From the NCBI RefSeq assembly GCF_002917105.1, contig NZ_PQFZ01000001.1, positions 186,001 to 250,000 on the forward strand: a stretch of DNA of 64,000 nucleotides. Reading direction: 5' to 3'. The position numbers were made by a program, and so were the translations under genes. Positions 48,146 to 57,084 of the stretch are shown piece by piece. Below the pieces are notes generated by a model that saw nothing but the letters and a program-made list of their open reading frames with translations, did no database searches and had not been told where the DNA came from. This DNA comes from Allobosea psychrotolerans. Its GTDB lineage: Bacteria; Pseudomonadota; Alphaproteobacteria; Rhizobiales; Beijerinckiaceae. How positions within the stretch are numbered: the stretch's first letter is position 1; each line of letters opens with the position of its first letter.

Positions 48146-49603
48146 TCAGACGGGCAGCCGCACCGTCGCCCGCAACCCACCCAGGCTGGAATCCGCCAGG
48201 ATGATGTCGCCGCCATGGGCGCGCGCGATGTCGCGGGCGATGGCAAGACCGAGCCCCGTGCCGCCGCTGTCGACATTGCGGGCCTCATCCAGCCGGAAGA
48301 AGGGACGGAAGACATCCTCGCGCTGCTCGGGCGGGATGCCTGGGCCGTCATCCTCGACCATCACGATCAGGTAGCGCGCGTCATGCATCGCGCGGATGGC
48401 GATGCGGTCGCCGAAGCGGGCGGCGTTGGAGACGAGATTGGTCAGCAGGCGGCGAAAGGCGTCGGGCCTGATCACGACGAGCGGGTCGCCGACGACCTCG
48501 AGCTCGGTCTGGTGACCCTGCCTTTCCGCGTCGAATTTCAATTCCTCGAGCAGAGCGCGGATGTCGGTTTCGACAGGCGCTTCGCCGGCGTCGCCGCGCG
48601 CGAAGGCGAGATAGTCCTCCAGCATGCGGCTCATCTCGTCGACGTCCTTTTCAAGCGCGTCGATCTCGGTGGAGCGCTCCAGAAGCGCGAGCGAAAGCTT
48701 GAAGCGGGTCAGGATGGTGCGCAGATCGTGGCTGACCCCGTTCAGCATCGTCGTGCGCTCGCCGATGGAGCGTTCGACGCGGCGCTTCATCTCGATGAAG
48801 GCGTTGCCGGCGCGGCGGACCTCGCGCGCGCCGCGCGGGCGGAACTCGGCGTCGCGGCCCTTGCCGAAGGCTTCCGCCGCATCGGCCAGCTTGAGGATCG
48901 GCCGGATCTGGTTGCGCAGGAACAAGACCGCGATCGTCAGCAGGATCAGCGAGGTGCCGAGCATCCAGAGCAGGAAGATGTGGCTGTTCGAGGCATAGGC
49001 CGAGTTGCGCCGCGTCAGGACGCGCATCACGTTCTTGCCGAGCTTGATCCTGATCTCGATCAGGCTGGAGCGGCCGACCGTGTCGAGCCAGAACGGGCGC
49101 GCCACCTGCTGGCTCAGCTCGGTCGAGAGCGCGTTGTCGAGCAAGGAGAAGAAGGGCCGCGGGCCGGGCGCCGGCAGATCGGAATCGGGCAGGATATCGA
49201 CATCCATGCCGAGCCTGTCGGCCGCGATACGCGACAGGATCGTGGTGTCGGCGTCCTGCGGATAGCTCTCATAGACATCGATCAGCATGGCGATGTCGGC
49301 CGAGACGGCCGAGGACAGGCGCTGCGTCACGGTCTGCCAATGCCGCTCCATGAAGACATAGGCGATGACGGATTGCAGCAGCACGACCGGCGCGATCACG
49401 ATGACGAGCGCGCGCGGATAGAGCCCCTTGGGCATGTAGCGCGCGACCCCGCGCAGCGGCCGGCCGGCGGTCCGCAGGATCGGCTTCAGTGTGCTGTTCA
49501 GGTTGGTGCGCCAGCGCGCGCCCGCCGCCAGCGCCCGGTTCAGGCCCAGCCCTGCCGCCCGGGCCAGGCGCGACCGGCGATCGGCGGGCTGCACGGGCGT
49601 CAC
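48146..49603 (-). CDS. Two-component sensor histidine kinase (EnvZ-like)
   Basis: 485 residues from GTG 49603, which overlaps the response-regulator stop (GTGA). Two membrane spans (ALVIVIAPVVLLQSVIAYVF near 65-85 and IFLLWMLGTSLILLTIAVLFL near 210-230) flank a periplasmic sensor; a HAMP domain, the H-box GVSHDLRTILTRFKL (Ile where many kinases have Pro), N-box LTNLVSNAARFGD and G-boxes DDGPGIP and GTGLGLAIA follow. It should phosphorylate the neighbouring OmpR-type regulator. The stimulus is unknown. Confidence 0.94.
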   Translation of the reverse strand: MTPVQPADRRSRLARAAGLGLNRALAAGARWRTNLNSTLKPILRTAGRPLRGVARYMPKGLYPRALVIVIAPVVLLQSVIAYVFMERHWQTVTQRLSSAVSADIAMLIDVYESYPQDADTTILSRIAADRLGMDVDILPDSDLPAPGPRPFFSLLDNALSTELSQQVARPFWLDTVGRSSLIEIRIKLGKNVMRVLTRRNSAYASNSHIFLLWMLGTSLILLTIAVLFLRNQIRPILKLADAAEAFGKGRDAEFRPRGAREVRRAGNAFIEMKRRVERSIGERTTMLNGVSHDLRTILTRFKLSLALLERSTEIDALEKDVDEMSRMLEDYLAFARGDAGEAPVETDIRALLEELKFDAERQGHQTELEVVGDPLVVIRPDAFRRLLTNLVSNAARFGDRIAIRAMHDARYLIVMVEDDGPGIPPEQREDVFRPFFRLDEARNVDSGGTGLGLAIARDIARAHGGDIILADSSLGGLRATVRLPV

Positions 49604-50328
49604 GCGCGATCCGTCACGAGACGATAGCCGACACCGCGCACGGTCTGCAGATAAAGCGGATCGGCGGGGTCGCGCTCGACCTTGCGGCGCAGGCGGTTCA
49701 TCTGCACGTCGACGGTGCGGTCATTGGCGGCGCTGCCCTGGGCGGCGAGCTGCTCGCGCGGCACGACCTCGCCGGCGCGTTCGGCGAGCGCGGTCAGGAT
49801 TTCGCGCTCGCGCTCGGTCAGGCGGATCATCTCCTCACCCTTGTGGAGATCGCCACGCGCCAACCCGTAGACGAAGGGGCCGAAGCGGACGAAATCCGGG
49901 CGTGTCGCGGATTGCGCGCTATCGACGACGATCGTGCGCTTGAGGATGTTGCCGAGCCGCAGCAGCAATTCGCGCGGCTCGAAAGGTTTGGCGAGATAGT
50001 CGTCGACGCCCAGCTCGAGCCCGTTGATGCGGTCCTTGCTGTCGGCGCGAGCGGTCAGCATCAGGATCGGGATCGCGGAATCGGAGCGGAAGCGCTTGGC
50101 GAAATCGAAACCGTTCTCGCCCGGCATCATGATGTCGAGCACGATGGCGTCGAAGACGAAGTTGGCCAGCCGCAAATCGGCTTCCGCGGCACTGGCTGCG
50201 GTGGTGATGCGGTAGCCATTGTCGCCGAGGAAGCGGCCGAGCAGATCGCGCAGGCGGCGGTCGTCATCGACCACGAGGATATGGGGCGCTTCGTCGGGGA
50301 GCGGTTGTCGCGCGCTGGCGGCGGCCAT
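49600..50328 (-). CDS. OmpR-family response regulator
   Basis: 242 residues. The receiver has HILVVDDDRRLRDLL, the phospho-acceptor in DAIVLDIMMPGENG, and LTARADSKDRINGLELGVDDYLAKPF. The winged-helix DNA-binding domain follows (LTEREREILTALAERAGEVVPREQLA ... VDVQMNRLRRKVE). ATG 50328 is preferred; a longer in-frame start at 50397 has no domain. It is upstream of and overlaps its partner kinase. Confidence 0.95.
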   Translation of the reverse strand: MAAASARQPLPDEAPHILVVDDDRRLRDLLGRFLGDNGYRITTAASAAEADLRLANFVFDAIVLDIMMPGENGFDFAKRFRSDSAIPILMLTARADSKDRINGLELGVDDYLAKPFEPRELLLRLGNILKRTIVVDSAQSATRPDFVRFGPFVYGLARGDLHKGEEMIRLTEREREILTALAERAGEVVPREQLAAQGSAANDRTVDVQMNRLRRKVERDPADPLYLQTVRGVGYRLVTDRA

Positions 50329-50440
50329 CGGCTGTTCACATCCTTGTTTTCGGCCCGGGGCGGCCCCGGCATGCCGGTCAAGCCATCCTTCTGGCACGCC
50401 ATGGTGGCGCTGGCGTGTTGCTGGCCCCCGGCCCCCTCCC

Positions 50441-50959
50441 TCATCGAGGCTTGGCGAGGAATCCCAGCACTTTGTGGCGTTCCGATGCGTCGATCAACCC
50501 CGCGAGATAGCGTGCGACGATTGGGGCCGCCTCGGGACCGATGCCGTCGAGAGCGGCGTTGATGCGCTTGGCCTGCAATTGCACCAGGCTGAGTGCGAGC
50601 TTCTCGCCCGCCGGCGTACTGTGGAGATGGCGCTGACGCTTGTCCTGGACGCCGGTGCGCTGCTCGACATAGCCGGTCTCGACCAGCTCCTTGAGGACAC
50701 GGTTCAGGCTCTGCTTGGTGATCTGGAGGATGTCGAGCAGCTCGGCAATCGTGAGGCCGGGTCGCCGCAGAACGAAATGCAGGACGCGATGATGGGCCCG
50801 TCCGAAGCCGTATTCGGACAGGATGCGGTCGGGATCGCCGACGAAATCGCGATAGGCGAAGAACAGCAATTCGATCAGATCGAAGGGCACCTCTTCGGTC
50901 GTTGCCGGGGCTTTCGCCGGGTCGATCGGTCGAGCCTGCGTGTCCGTCACCAGAAGCAT
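50441..50959 (-). CDS. MarR family transcriptional regulator
   Basis: 172 residues. The winged helix is RAHHRVLHFVLRRPGLTIAELLDILQITKQSLNRVLKELVETGYVEQRTGVQDKRQRHLHSTPAG, with dimerisation helices on both sides. Effector unknown. It is divergent from ilvE, and palindromes in the intergenic region may be its operators. It is separated from the OmpR-type pair on the same strand by 112 bases. Confidence 0.9.
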   Translation of the reverse strand: MLLVTDTQARPIDPAKAPATTEEVPFDLIELLFFAYRDFVGDPDRILSEYGFGRAHHRVLHFVLRRPGLTIAELLDILQITKQSLNRVLKELVETGYVEQRTGVQDKRQRHLHSTPAGEKLALSLVQLQAKRINAALDGIGPEAAPIVARYLAGLIDASERHKVLGFLAKPR

Positions 50960-50967
50960 CCCCGCTA

Positions 50968-50999
50968 TACGTCAGTGATGTTGACATATCTCAGACGTA
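50968..50999. promoter_or_regulatory. Candidate MarR operator region
   Basis: TACGTC (50968-50973) and GACGTA (50994-50999) are inverted repeats with 20 bases between, enclosing a second palindrome ATGTTGACAT (50978-50987). It begins eight bases upstream of the MarR start codon and lies in the divergent gap toward ilvE, the usual place for autoregulation. Confidence 0.4.
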
Positions 51000-51149
51000 A
51001 GATTACCGGTCAAGCGTGCATGGCGACGGAATATGTCGCAATAGGCCGCCGTCGCGCATTTTTTGGTCCGGACTTGCGCGGTTTGCGCCGTTGTGGCGGT
51101 GTTTGGCCGAACCGGATGTTCAAAATCGGATGTGCAAGAGGAGCACCCC

Positions 51150-52037
51150 ATGTCAGTCATTCCTTTCGACCAGCGCGACGGCGTCATCTGGTTCGACGGC
51201 AAGCTCGTGCCGTGGAAGGACGCCAAGGTGCACGTACTGACCCATGGGCTGCATTACGGCTCCTGCGTGTTCGAGGGCGAGCGCTCCTATGACGGCGTCA
51301 TCTACAAGGGCACCGAGCATTCGCAGCGCTTCCACAAATCGGCCGAGATCATGGATTTCACGATCCCCTATTCGGTCGCAGAGCTCGACGCCGCCAAATA
51401 TCTCTGCCTGAAGGAAAACGGACTGAAGGACGCCTATATCCGCCCGGTCGCCTGGCGTGGCTCGGAGATGATGGCGGTGTCGGGCATGAACAACACGATC
51501 CATACCGCGATCGCGGTCTGGGAGTGGCCGAGCATGTTCGACATGGCGCAGAAGCTGAAGGGCGTGCGCCTCGACGTCGCGACCTATCGCCGGCCTGATC
51601 CGGCCTGTGCTCCGGTCCATGCCAAGGCTGCGGGCCTCTACATGATCTGCTCGCTGTCGAAGCATAAGGCCGAGCGCGCCGGCTATGCCGATGCGATGAT
51701 GCTGGATTGGGAAGGCAATGTCGCCGAATGCACCGGCGCCAACATCTTCTTCATCAAGGACGGCGTGGTCCATACCCCGCTCGCCGACCGCTTTCTCAAC
51801 GGCCTGACCCGCCAATCGGTGATCGAGCAGTGCAAGAAGCGTGGCTTCGAGGTGATCGAGCGCCGCATCCGCCCCGAGGAGCTGGAGAGCTTCAACGAGT
51901 GCTTCATCACCGGTTCGGCCGCCGAAGTGACGCTGGTCTCCGAGATCGGGCCTTATTCCTTCATCACCGGCAATATGGGCAAGGTGATCATGGAGGATTA
52001 CTCAGCCGCGGTCAGGCCGCAGTCCAAGGCGGCGTGA
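51150..52037 (+). CDS. ilvE: Branched-chain amino-acid aminotransferase
   Basis: 295 residues of the fold-type IV PLP enzymes, transferring amino groups between branched-chain amino acids and 2-oxoglutarate. GLHYGSCVFEGERSYDG, the catalytic-Lys region HAKAAGLYMICSLSK and EGNVAECTGANIFFIKDG are typical. ATG 51150 follows AGAGGAG. The upstream MarR gene is divergent. A perfect hairpin follows the stop at 52050-52072. Confidence 0.94.
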   Translation: MSVIPFDQRDGVIWFDGKLVPWKDAKVHVLTHGLHYGSCVFEGERSYDGVIYKGTEHSQRFHKSAEIMDFTIPYSVAELDAAKYLCLKENGLKDAYIRPVAWRGSEMMAVSGMNNTIHTAIAVWEWPSMFDMAQKLKGVRLDVATYRRPDPACAPVHAKAAGLYMICSLSKHKAERAGYADAMMLDWEGNVAECTGANIFFIKDGVVHTPLADRFLNGLTRQSVIEQCKKRGFEVIERRIRPEELESFNECFITGSAAEVTLVSEIGPYSFITGNMGKVIMEDYSAAVRPQSKAA

Positions 52038-52049
52038 GGCAAACGCTCT

Positions 52050-52129
52050 ATGCTCGGGCTTGTCCCGAGCATCTACCCCCGGAGATTCTCGGTCTCCGCT
52101 GCACTCCGGCCGAGCATGACGGCCGGAGT
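52050..52129. repeat. Two adjacent perfect hairpins after ilvE (repeat element)
   Basis: ATGCTCGGG-CTTGT-CCCGAGCAT (52050-52072) and ACTCCGGCC-GAGCATGAC-GGCCGGAGT (52103-52129) are perfect nine-pair stems separated by 30 bases. They lie between convergent ilvE and the DUF1176 gene and can end both transcripts. The GCTCGGGCTTGTCCCGAGC form resembles known dispersed repeats. Confidence 0.65.
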
Positions 52130-52137
52130 GATGCAAT

Positions 52138-53217
52138 CTACTTCGCGACCTTCACTTCGCTGCGGAACAGGGTGATCCAGTCGTCGCCGATCAGGCCCTT
52201 GCATTCGTCCATCGCCTGGAAGGCGGCCAGCGCGAAGCCTGACCCGGTCCAGGCATAGCTGCCGCTGGCGCCGCAATCGCCTACGCCCCGCCCCTTGCTG
52301 AAGAAGCTGACCTGCCCGCTGGCGGGGTCGAACGCCGCGTTGACGAGGAGATTGTCCTTGCCGCCGTCGAGCTGGGGGAACACGGCCTTGCGCGCCTTGG
52401 CGACATCCGTGCCTGGCACGATCCAGAAACCCGTCGAGAGATTATAGGCGCCGCGCGAGCAGAGCAGGCCGACAAGCCGGGTCGCTGCGTCCAGCGGCCA
52501 GGCATTTTCGGTATCGGCCAAATCCTCGGGATTGTCCTCGCAGGCGTCGCGATCGAGCTGCTTCAGCTGCTTGCGTAGCGCCACGGTCAGCGCTTTCGCC
52601 GCCTTGGGCGGGATGGCGGGCAGGGCTGAGCCCTTCGCCGTGATGACCGGCAGCGCCGGCGCGGCCGGAACGGTCGTGCCGGGTCCCTTTCGGATCAGCG
52701 CCGAAGTGGTGTTGAGCCTGCCCTGCTGCTCGTCGATCCAGAGCATCGCGGCGACCGAGCCGGCAAGCGAGACGCCATAGCTCTTGCCGGCGAGCTTCAC
52801 GGTGAGCTTGGTGCCTTTGCGCGCGGCGGCGATCAGCGCCTCGGTTTCCGTGGGCGAGAGCGCGATCGTCGCGTTCTCGTCGTCGACTATTGCGGCGGTG
52901 AGGCGCTTTCCCGCTGCGGGAAAGGGCGCGCCGTCGATCGCGAGATCGGCGGCAAGCGGGGCTTTCAGCTTTTCGCTCCGGACCTTGATCGCGAGGTTTG
53001 CGATGCCATCCGGTCCGGCCGGCCGTTCGAGCTTGAGGAAGGCGATCTGTTCCTCTGCCTCGCCCGGCAGGGACAGGGCCGTGCAACTCTTGACGTTGTC
53101 GCAACCGGCGACCCAATCGCGGAATGTCTTGCTCGCCGGGCCAGCGGCCCAGGCCGCGCCTGAACACAGCAGAGCGAGAGCCAGCCCTCCAGCCAAAGAA
53201 TGTCCCAACCGAACCAT
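52138..53217 (-). CDS. DUF1176 domain-containing exported protein
   Basis: 359 residues with a signal peptide (cleavage near AAWA-AG). The mature protein begins with the invasion-associated-like domain KTFRDWVAGCDNVKSCTALSL and continues with the DUF1176 body, ending with CGASGSYAWTGSGFALAAFQAMDECKGL. Cys residues in the first and last parts could form disulphides. Periplasmic, function unknown. It ends toward ilvE and follows moaE on the same strand by three bases. Confidence 0.85.
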   Translation of the reverse strand: MVRLGHSLAGGLALALLCSGAAWAAGPASKTFRDWVAGCDNVKSCTALSLPGEAEEQIAFLKLERPAGPDGIANLAIKVRSEKLKAPLAADLAIDGAPFPAAGKRLTAAIVDDENATIALSPTETEALIAAARKGTKLTVKLAGKSYGVSLAGSVAAMLWIDEQQGRLNTTSALIRKGPGTTVPAAPALPVITAKGSALPAIPPKAAKALTVALRKQLKQLDRDACEDNPEDLADTENAWPLDAATRLVGLLCSRGAYNLSTGFWIVPGTDVAKARKAVFPQLDGGKDNLLVNAAFDPASGQVSFFSKGRGVGDCGASGSYAWTGSGFALAAFQAMDECKGLIGDDWITLFRSEVKVAK

Positions 53218-53220
53218 ATC

Positions 53221-53682
53221 CTAATCCCAGCGTTGCGCTGCGGCGTCGTCTTCCGCCTTGGCCTCGACCCAGCCGCCAGTCGTGCCGTCGACCAGATGCT
53301 CGCGTTTCCAGAACGGCGCGCGGGTCTTGAGATAATCCATCAGGAACTCGGCCGCCTCAAAAGCGGCGCGGCGATGGGCGGAAGCCGCAATCACCAGCAC
53401 GATCTGCTCGCCTGGCGCGACCAGCCCATGACGATGGACCGCAACGAGGCCGGAGAGCGGCCAGCGCCGCGCCGCCTCCTCAGCGACGCGGGCGATCTCG
53501 GCCTCGGCCATGCCGGGATAATGCTCCAGCTCGAGCGCCTTCAGCCGCCCGCCCTCGTCGCGGCAGAGCCCGGCGAAGCTGACGACCGCCCCGATATCGC
53601 TGCGGCCGGCCGTGAGCGCCGCGATCTCGGCCGAGAGATCGAAATCCTCGCGCTGAATGCGGATGATGGGCGTCATGGCCAT
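53221..53682 (-). CDS. moaE: Molybdopterin synthase catalytic subunit MoaE
   Basis: 153 residues. With thiocarboxylated MoaD it converts precursor Z to molybdopterin. IGAVVSFAGLCRD, LELEHYPGMAEAEI and AASAHRRAAFEAAEFLMDYLKTRAPFWKRE are diagnostic. Start 53682 or 53676 (two Met codons); a palindromic repeat ends only three bases before 53682, so its own leader is very short. Downstream of moaD in the pgsA-moaD-moaE string. Confidence 0.94.
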   Translation of the reverse strand: MAMTPIIRIQREDFDLSAEIAALTAGRSDIGAVVSFAGLCRDEGGRLKALELEHYPGMAEAEIARVAEEAARRWPLSGLVAVHRHGLVAPGEQIVLVIAASAHRRAAFEAAEFLMDYLKTRAPFWKREHLVDGTTGGWVEAKAEDDAAAQRWD

Positions 53683-53685
53683 AGC

Positions 53686-53812
53686 GTCATTCCAGGGCGC
53701 GCCGCAGGCGCGAGCCGAGTACCCGCGACCGGGCGAGCGAACCTGGATGGAACCTGCCGTCCCGCCCAGTCATGGGTTCCGGGTTCTTCGCTCCGCGAAG
53801 CCCCGGAATGAC
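53686..53812. repeat. Palindromic repeat between moaD and moaE (GTCATTCC arms)
   Basis: Starts GTCATTCC (53686-53693) and ends GGAATGAC (53805-53812), the same outer arms as 3538-3667, and both contain a CCATGAC/CATGGGTTCCGGG segment. It is placed within the moaD-moaE operon and nearly reaches the moaE start codon. Confidence 0.7.
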
Positions 53813-53830
53813 AGAGGGGCGGCTCACGAC

Positions 53831-54112
53831 TCATCCTCCCGTCATCGGGGGGAAGAAGGCGATCTCGCGGGCGCCGGTGATCACCGCATCCGGCTTGACG
53901 TGATGGTGGTCGATTGCGGCGCGCACGATCGCCTCGTTCTCGAAAGCCGCCTCGTAACCCTCGTCGCGCGTCTTCAGCCAGCGCACCAGATCGGCGATCG
54001 TTTCCGTCCCGGCAGGCGGCGCGACGGTCTCCTCGGACACACCGATGCGCTCGCGCACCCAAGCGAAATAAACCAGCTTCACAGTGCGAGCCTGGGTCGG
54101 CGCTTGCGTCAT
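53831..54112 (-). CDS. moaD: Molybdopterin synthase sulphur carrier subunit MoaD
   Basis: 93 residues, a ubiquitin-like sulphur carrier. VKLVYFAWVRERIGVSEETV is the usual start, and the chain ends in FFPPMTGG, keeping the C-terminal Gly-Gly that is thiocarboxylated. ATG 54112 overlaps the pgsA stop by four bases, so they are translationally coupled. Confidence 0.94.
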   Translation of the reverse strand: MTQAPTQARTVKLVYFAWVRERIGVSEETVAPPAGTETIADLVRWLKTRDEGYEAAFENEAIVRAAIDHHHVKPDAVITGAREIAFFPPMTGG

Positions 54113-54732
54113 GGCGTACGCGTATCCTCCTCGACGAGGTGGCGGATGCCGGCATTGAAATAATCCCAGCCGGTATAGATCGTCAGTCCCGCCGCGATCC
54201 AGAGCATGACGATGCCGATCTGCGTATTGTGAGGCAGCACCGTGTCGCCCGCGGGGCCGGCGACGAGGAAGCCGAGCGCCAGCAATTGCGCCGTGGTCTT
54301 CCATTTCGCGACCCTGCTGACGGGGACACTGACCTTGAGGTCGGCCAGGAACTCGCGCAGGCCCGAGACCAGGATCTCGCGGCAGAGAATGACGATCGCG
54401 GCCCAGATCGCCCAGCCCTTGATCGTCTCGGTATGGACCAGCATCAAGAGCAGCGCGCAGACGAGCAATTTGTCGGCGATGGGATCGAGCATGCGGCCGA
54501 TCGCCGATTGCTGGCTCCAGGCGCGCGCGATCCAGCCGTCGAGATAGTCGGTGACGGCGGCAAGCACGTAGACGGCAAGCGCAATCCAGCGGACCCAGTC
54601 GTCCTTGGGCCAGAATAGCAGGCCGACCAGCGCCGGAATCGCCAGGATCCGGCCGTAGGTCAGGAGGTTTGGCAGCGACCAGGGGCCCCGCCGCCTTATG
54701 GCGTCTGGAAGAATCGTCACGGAAGACACCAA
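54109..54732 (-). CDS. pgsA: CDP-diacylglycerol-glycerol-3-phosphate 3-phosphatidyltransferase
   Basis: About 207 residues, multi-span inner-membrane enzyme of phosphatidylglycerol synthesis. The CDP-alcohol transferase motif D-G-x2-A-R-x8-G-x3-D-x3-D is intact in DGWIARAWSQQSAIGRMLDPIAD. NLLTYGRILAIPALVGLLFWP is the usual N terminus. The 54732 start would be TTG; GTG codons at 54729 or 54720 are equally possible. Between uvrC and moaD, a common alphaproteobacterial order. Confidence 0.94.
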   Translation of the reverse strand: MVSSVTILPDAIRRRGPWSLPNLLTYGRILAIPALVGLLFWPKDDWVRWIALAVYVLAAVTDYLDGWIARAWSQQSAIGRMLDPIADKLLVCALLLMLVHTETIKGWAIWAAIVILCREILVSGLREFLADLKVSVPVSRVAKWKTTAQLLALGFLVAGPAGDTVLPHNTQIGIVMLWIAAGLTIYTGWDYFNAGIRHLVEEDTRTP

Positions 54733-54786
54733 AGCAGTGCGGCTGTGACAGCGTCAACACGCAAGGACGCGAGGTCGCAAATACGT

Positions 54787-56853
54787 TCAAGCATCATGAA
54801 AGAATTCATGCACAGCCTTCGCGGTGGCGGCGTTGACGCCGGGCGTGCGCATCAGGTCGTCGAGCTTGGCGCGCTGGATCGCCTTCACGGTGCCGAAATG
54901 CAGCAGCAGCGCGCGTTTGCGCGAGGGGCCGATGCCGGGAATCTCGTCGAGCGGGTTCTTCATCGTGTCGCGCTTGCGCTTGGCCCGGTGGGTGCCGATG
55001 GCGAAACGGTGCGCTTCATCGCGCAGCCGCTGGATGAAATAGAGCGCCGGATCGCGCGGCGGCAGCTTGAAGGGCTCGCGGCCGACCATGAAGAAGGTCT
55101 CGCGCATGGCGTTGCGGTCGGCGCCTTTGGCGATGGCGACGAGGGGAATGTCGGCTGCGCCGAGCTCGGCCATGATTTTCCGCGCCGCCTCGAACTGCCC
55201 CTTGCCGCCGTCGACGATGACGAGATCGGGCCGCGAGGGGAAGACGGCGTCGCCTTCGGGCTCCAAAACAGCCGAGGAGTTGGTAGCGGGAGAGGGACTC
55301 GAGCCCCCGACATCTCCCTCTTCGGCGGCCGGACCGGCTCCTCCACTCTCCTTCGCCAACCGCGCAAAGCGCCGCTGCAGCACCTCCCGCATCATGCCGA
55401 AGTCGTCGCCTGCGATGGTGTCCGTCGAGATGTTGAAGGTGCGGTAGTGGCTCTTCATGAAGCCGTCCTTGCCGGCGACGATCATGCCGCCGACCGCATT
55501 GGTGCCCATGATGTGCGAATTGTCGTAGACCTCGACGCGGCGCGGTGGCCTCTCCATGCCGAAGGCGGCGCCCAGCGCTGCCAGCAGCGATTGCTGGCCG
55601 GCATTGTCGGCAAGCTTGCGCGAGAGCGCCTCGCGCGCGTTCTTCTGGGCATGGGCGACGAGATCGTATTTCTCGCCGCGCTTGGGTGCCGCGACCTCGA
55701 CCTTGCGGCCGGCGCGGGTCGAGAGCGCCTGGGCGATCAGCTCGATCTCCTCAAGAGGGTGGGAGAGCAGCACGAGGCGCGGCGGCGGCTTGTCGTCGTA
55801 GAACTGGCTGACCACCGAAGCCAGGACCTCCGCCGGGGTCAGGCTCTTGTCGGCGCGCGGAAACAGCGCCCGGTTGCCCCAGTTCTGGTGGTTGCGGAAG
55901 AAGAAGATCTCGACGCAGAACTGCCCAGCCTGTTCGTCGATGGCGAAGACATCCGCCTCCTCGACGTCTTGCGTGTTGATGTCCTGCCCGGCCTGCACGG
56001 CCGAGAGCGCCGCGAGCCGGTCGCGATAGCGCGCCGCCTTCTCGAATTCGAGCTCCTCGGCCGCCTCCTGCATGCGGGCGGACAAGGTCTGCTTCACCGT
56101 CGATGAGCGCCCCGACAGGAAATCGCGGGCCTGGCTGGCGAGCCCCTGATAGTCGGGGATCGAGATCTCCCCGGTGCAGGGTCCGGAACAGCGCTTGATC
56201 TGGAACAGCAGGCAGGGCCGGGTGCGGTTCTCGTAGAATGAGTCGGTGCAGGAGCGCAGCAGGAAGGCCTTCTGGAGCGCATCGATGGTGCGCGTCACCG
56301 CCCAGACCGAGGCGAAGGGCCCGAAATAATCGCCCTTGCGCTGGCGCGAGCCGCGGTGCTTGGCGATCTGCGGCGCCTCGTGGTCGCCACTGAGCAGGAT
56401 ATAGGGGAACGACTTGTCGTCGCGCAGCAGCACGTTGTAGCGCGGCCGCAACTGCTTGATAAGGTTGGATTCGAGCAGCAGCGCCTCGGCTTCGGTGCCG
56501 GTGGTGACGAACTCCATATTCGCCGTCTCGGCGATCATGCGCGCGACGGCGTTGGTGTGCGCCATGCCGCGGGCATAGGCCGTGACCCGGTTCTTCAGGT
56601 TCTTGGCCTTGCCGACATAGAGCACCTCGCCTGCACGATCGAACATGCGGTAGACGCCGGGCTTGCCCGGCAGATGCCTGGCGAAGCCGGCGATCACCTC
56701 AATGCCGTGCTTCAGCGCGCCGGGAGTTGCCTCGGTGAGATCAGCCGCGGGGGCGGGAAGCGGGAGGCTTTCCTCCTCATCCTCCATCTCGGCATCCGGC
56801 AGGTCGTCTGGACGTTCGCGATTCATCGCCTGCATGTAGGGTGTCGGCGGCAC
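54787..56853 (-). CDS. uvrC: Excinuclease ABC subunit C
   Basis: 688 residues from GTG 56853 (ATG 56826 is another choice). UvrC makes the two incisions in nucleotide excision repair. The GIY-YIG domain shows [27 protein letters not shown], the UVR motif [23 protein letters not shown], the Cys-rich [12 protein letters not shown] and the RNase H-like endonuclease [20 protein letters not shown] and [14 protein letters not shown]; a helix-hairpin-helix region ends the protein. Between FARLAKE and [10 protein letters not shown] a low-complexity insert of about 35 residues is present, part of it translated from a tRNA-like sequence. Confidence 0.95.
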   Translation of the reverse strand: MPPTPYMQAMNRERPDDLPDAEMEDEEESLPLPAPAADLTEATPGALKHGIEVIAGFARHLPGKPGVYRMFDRAGEVLYVGKAKNLKNRVTAYARGMAHTNAVARMIAETANMEFVTTGTEAEALLLESNLIKQLRPRYNVLLRDDKSFPYILLSGDHEAPQIAKHRGSRQRKGDYFGPFASVWAVTRTIDALQKAFLLRSCTDSFYENRTRPCLLFQIKRCSGPCTGEISIPDYQGLASQARDFLSGRSSTVKQTLSARMQEAAEELEFEKAARYRDRLAALSAVQAGQDINTQDVEEADVFAIDEQAGQFCVEIFFFRNHQNWGNRALFPRADKSLTPAEVLASVVSQFYDDKPPPRLVLLSHPLEEIELIAQALSTRAGRKVEVAAPKRGEKYDLVAHAQKNAREALSRKLADNAGQQSLLAALGAAFGMERPPRRVEVYDNSHIMGTNAVGGMIVAGKDGFMKSHYRTFNISTDTIAGDDFGMMREVLQRRFARLAKESGGAGPAAEEGDVGGSSPSPATNSSAVLEPEGDAVFPSRPDLVIVDGGKGQFEAARKIMAELGAADIPLVAIAKGADRNAMRETFFMVGREPFKLPPRDPALYFIQRLRDEAHRFAIGTHRAKRKRDTMKNPLDEIPGIGPSRKRALLLHFGTVKAIQRAKLDDLMRTPGVNAATAKAVHEFFHDA
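55281..55308 (-). other. tRNA 3'-end-like sequence inside uvrC
   Basis: On the minus strand the bases read as a five-pair T stem (GGGGG with CCCTC, one G-U), a seven-base loop CTCGAGT (one change from TTCGANT), the seven-base acceptor strand TCCCGCT, discriminator A and CCA. No matching 5' acceptor AGCGGGA, D arm or anticodon stem is found upstream, so it is not a full gene. It is read in frame as [10 protein letters not shown] within the variable uvrC insert. It could be a remnant of tRNA-targeted integration or a mobile palindromic element. Confidence 0.5.
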
Positions 56854-57044
56854 TTCGTCATGTCAGGAGTGTAGTGAGTTGCGGGCATGACTGGGCGGGA
56901 TAACAAATCTAACTTTAGCGTCGACGAACGCTTGGCGACTCAACGGAGCAGCCGCTGCTATGGTGGCCCAGTGCTGATTCGGTGTTCGCTTGGTCTTTTT
57001 TTGCTTTTTGACATTTTTGATGAGTAAATTCATTGAAATTGTAG

Positions 57045-57076
57045 TATAATCAACGTTATAGCAGCTTTTTAGGAAG
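57045..57076 (+). promoter_or_regulatory. Candidate -10 box and ribosome site of the ParA-HEPN operon
   Basis: TATAAT (57045-57050) is a perfect -10 hexamer and AGGAAG (57071-57076) stands eight bases before the ATG. No good -35 lies at 16-18 bases; TTGACA-like bases occur further upstream. The stretch is strongly AT-rich, unlike the flanking genes. Confidence 0.45.
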
Positions 57077-57084
57077 TTTATTAA

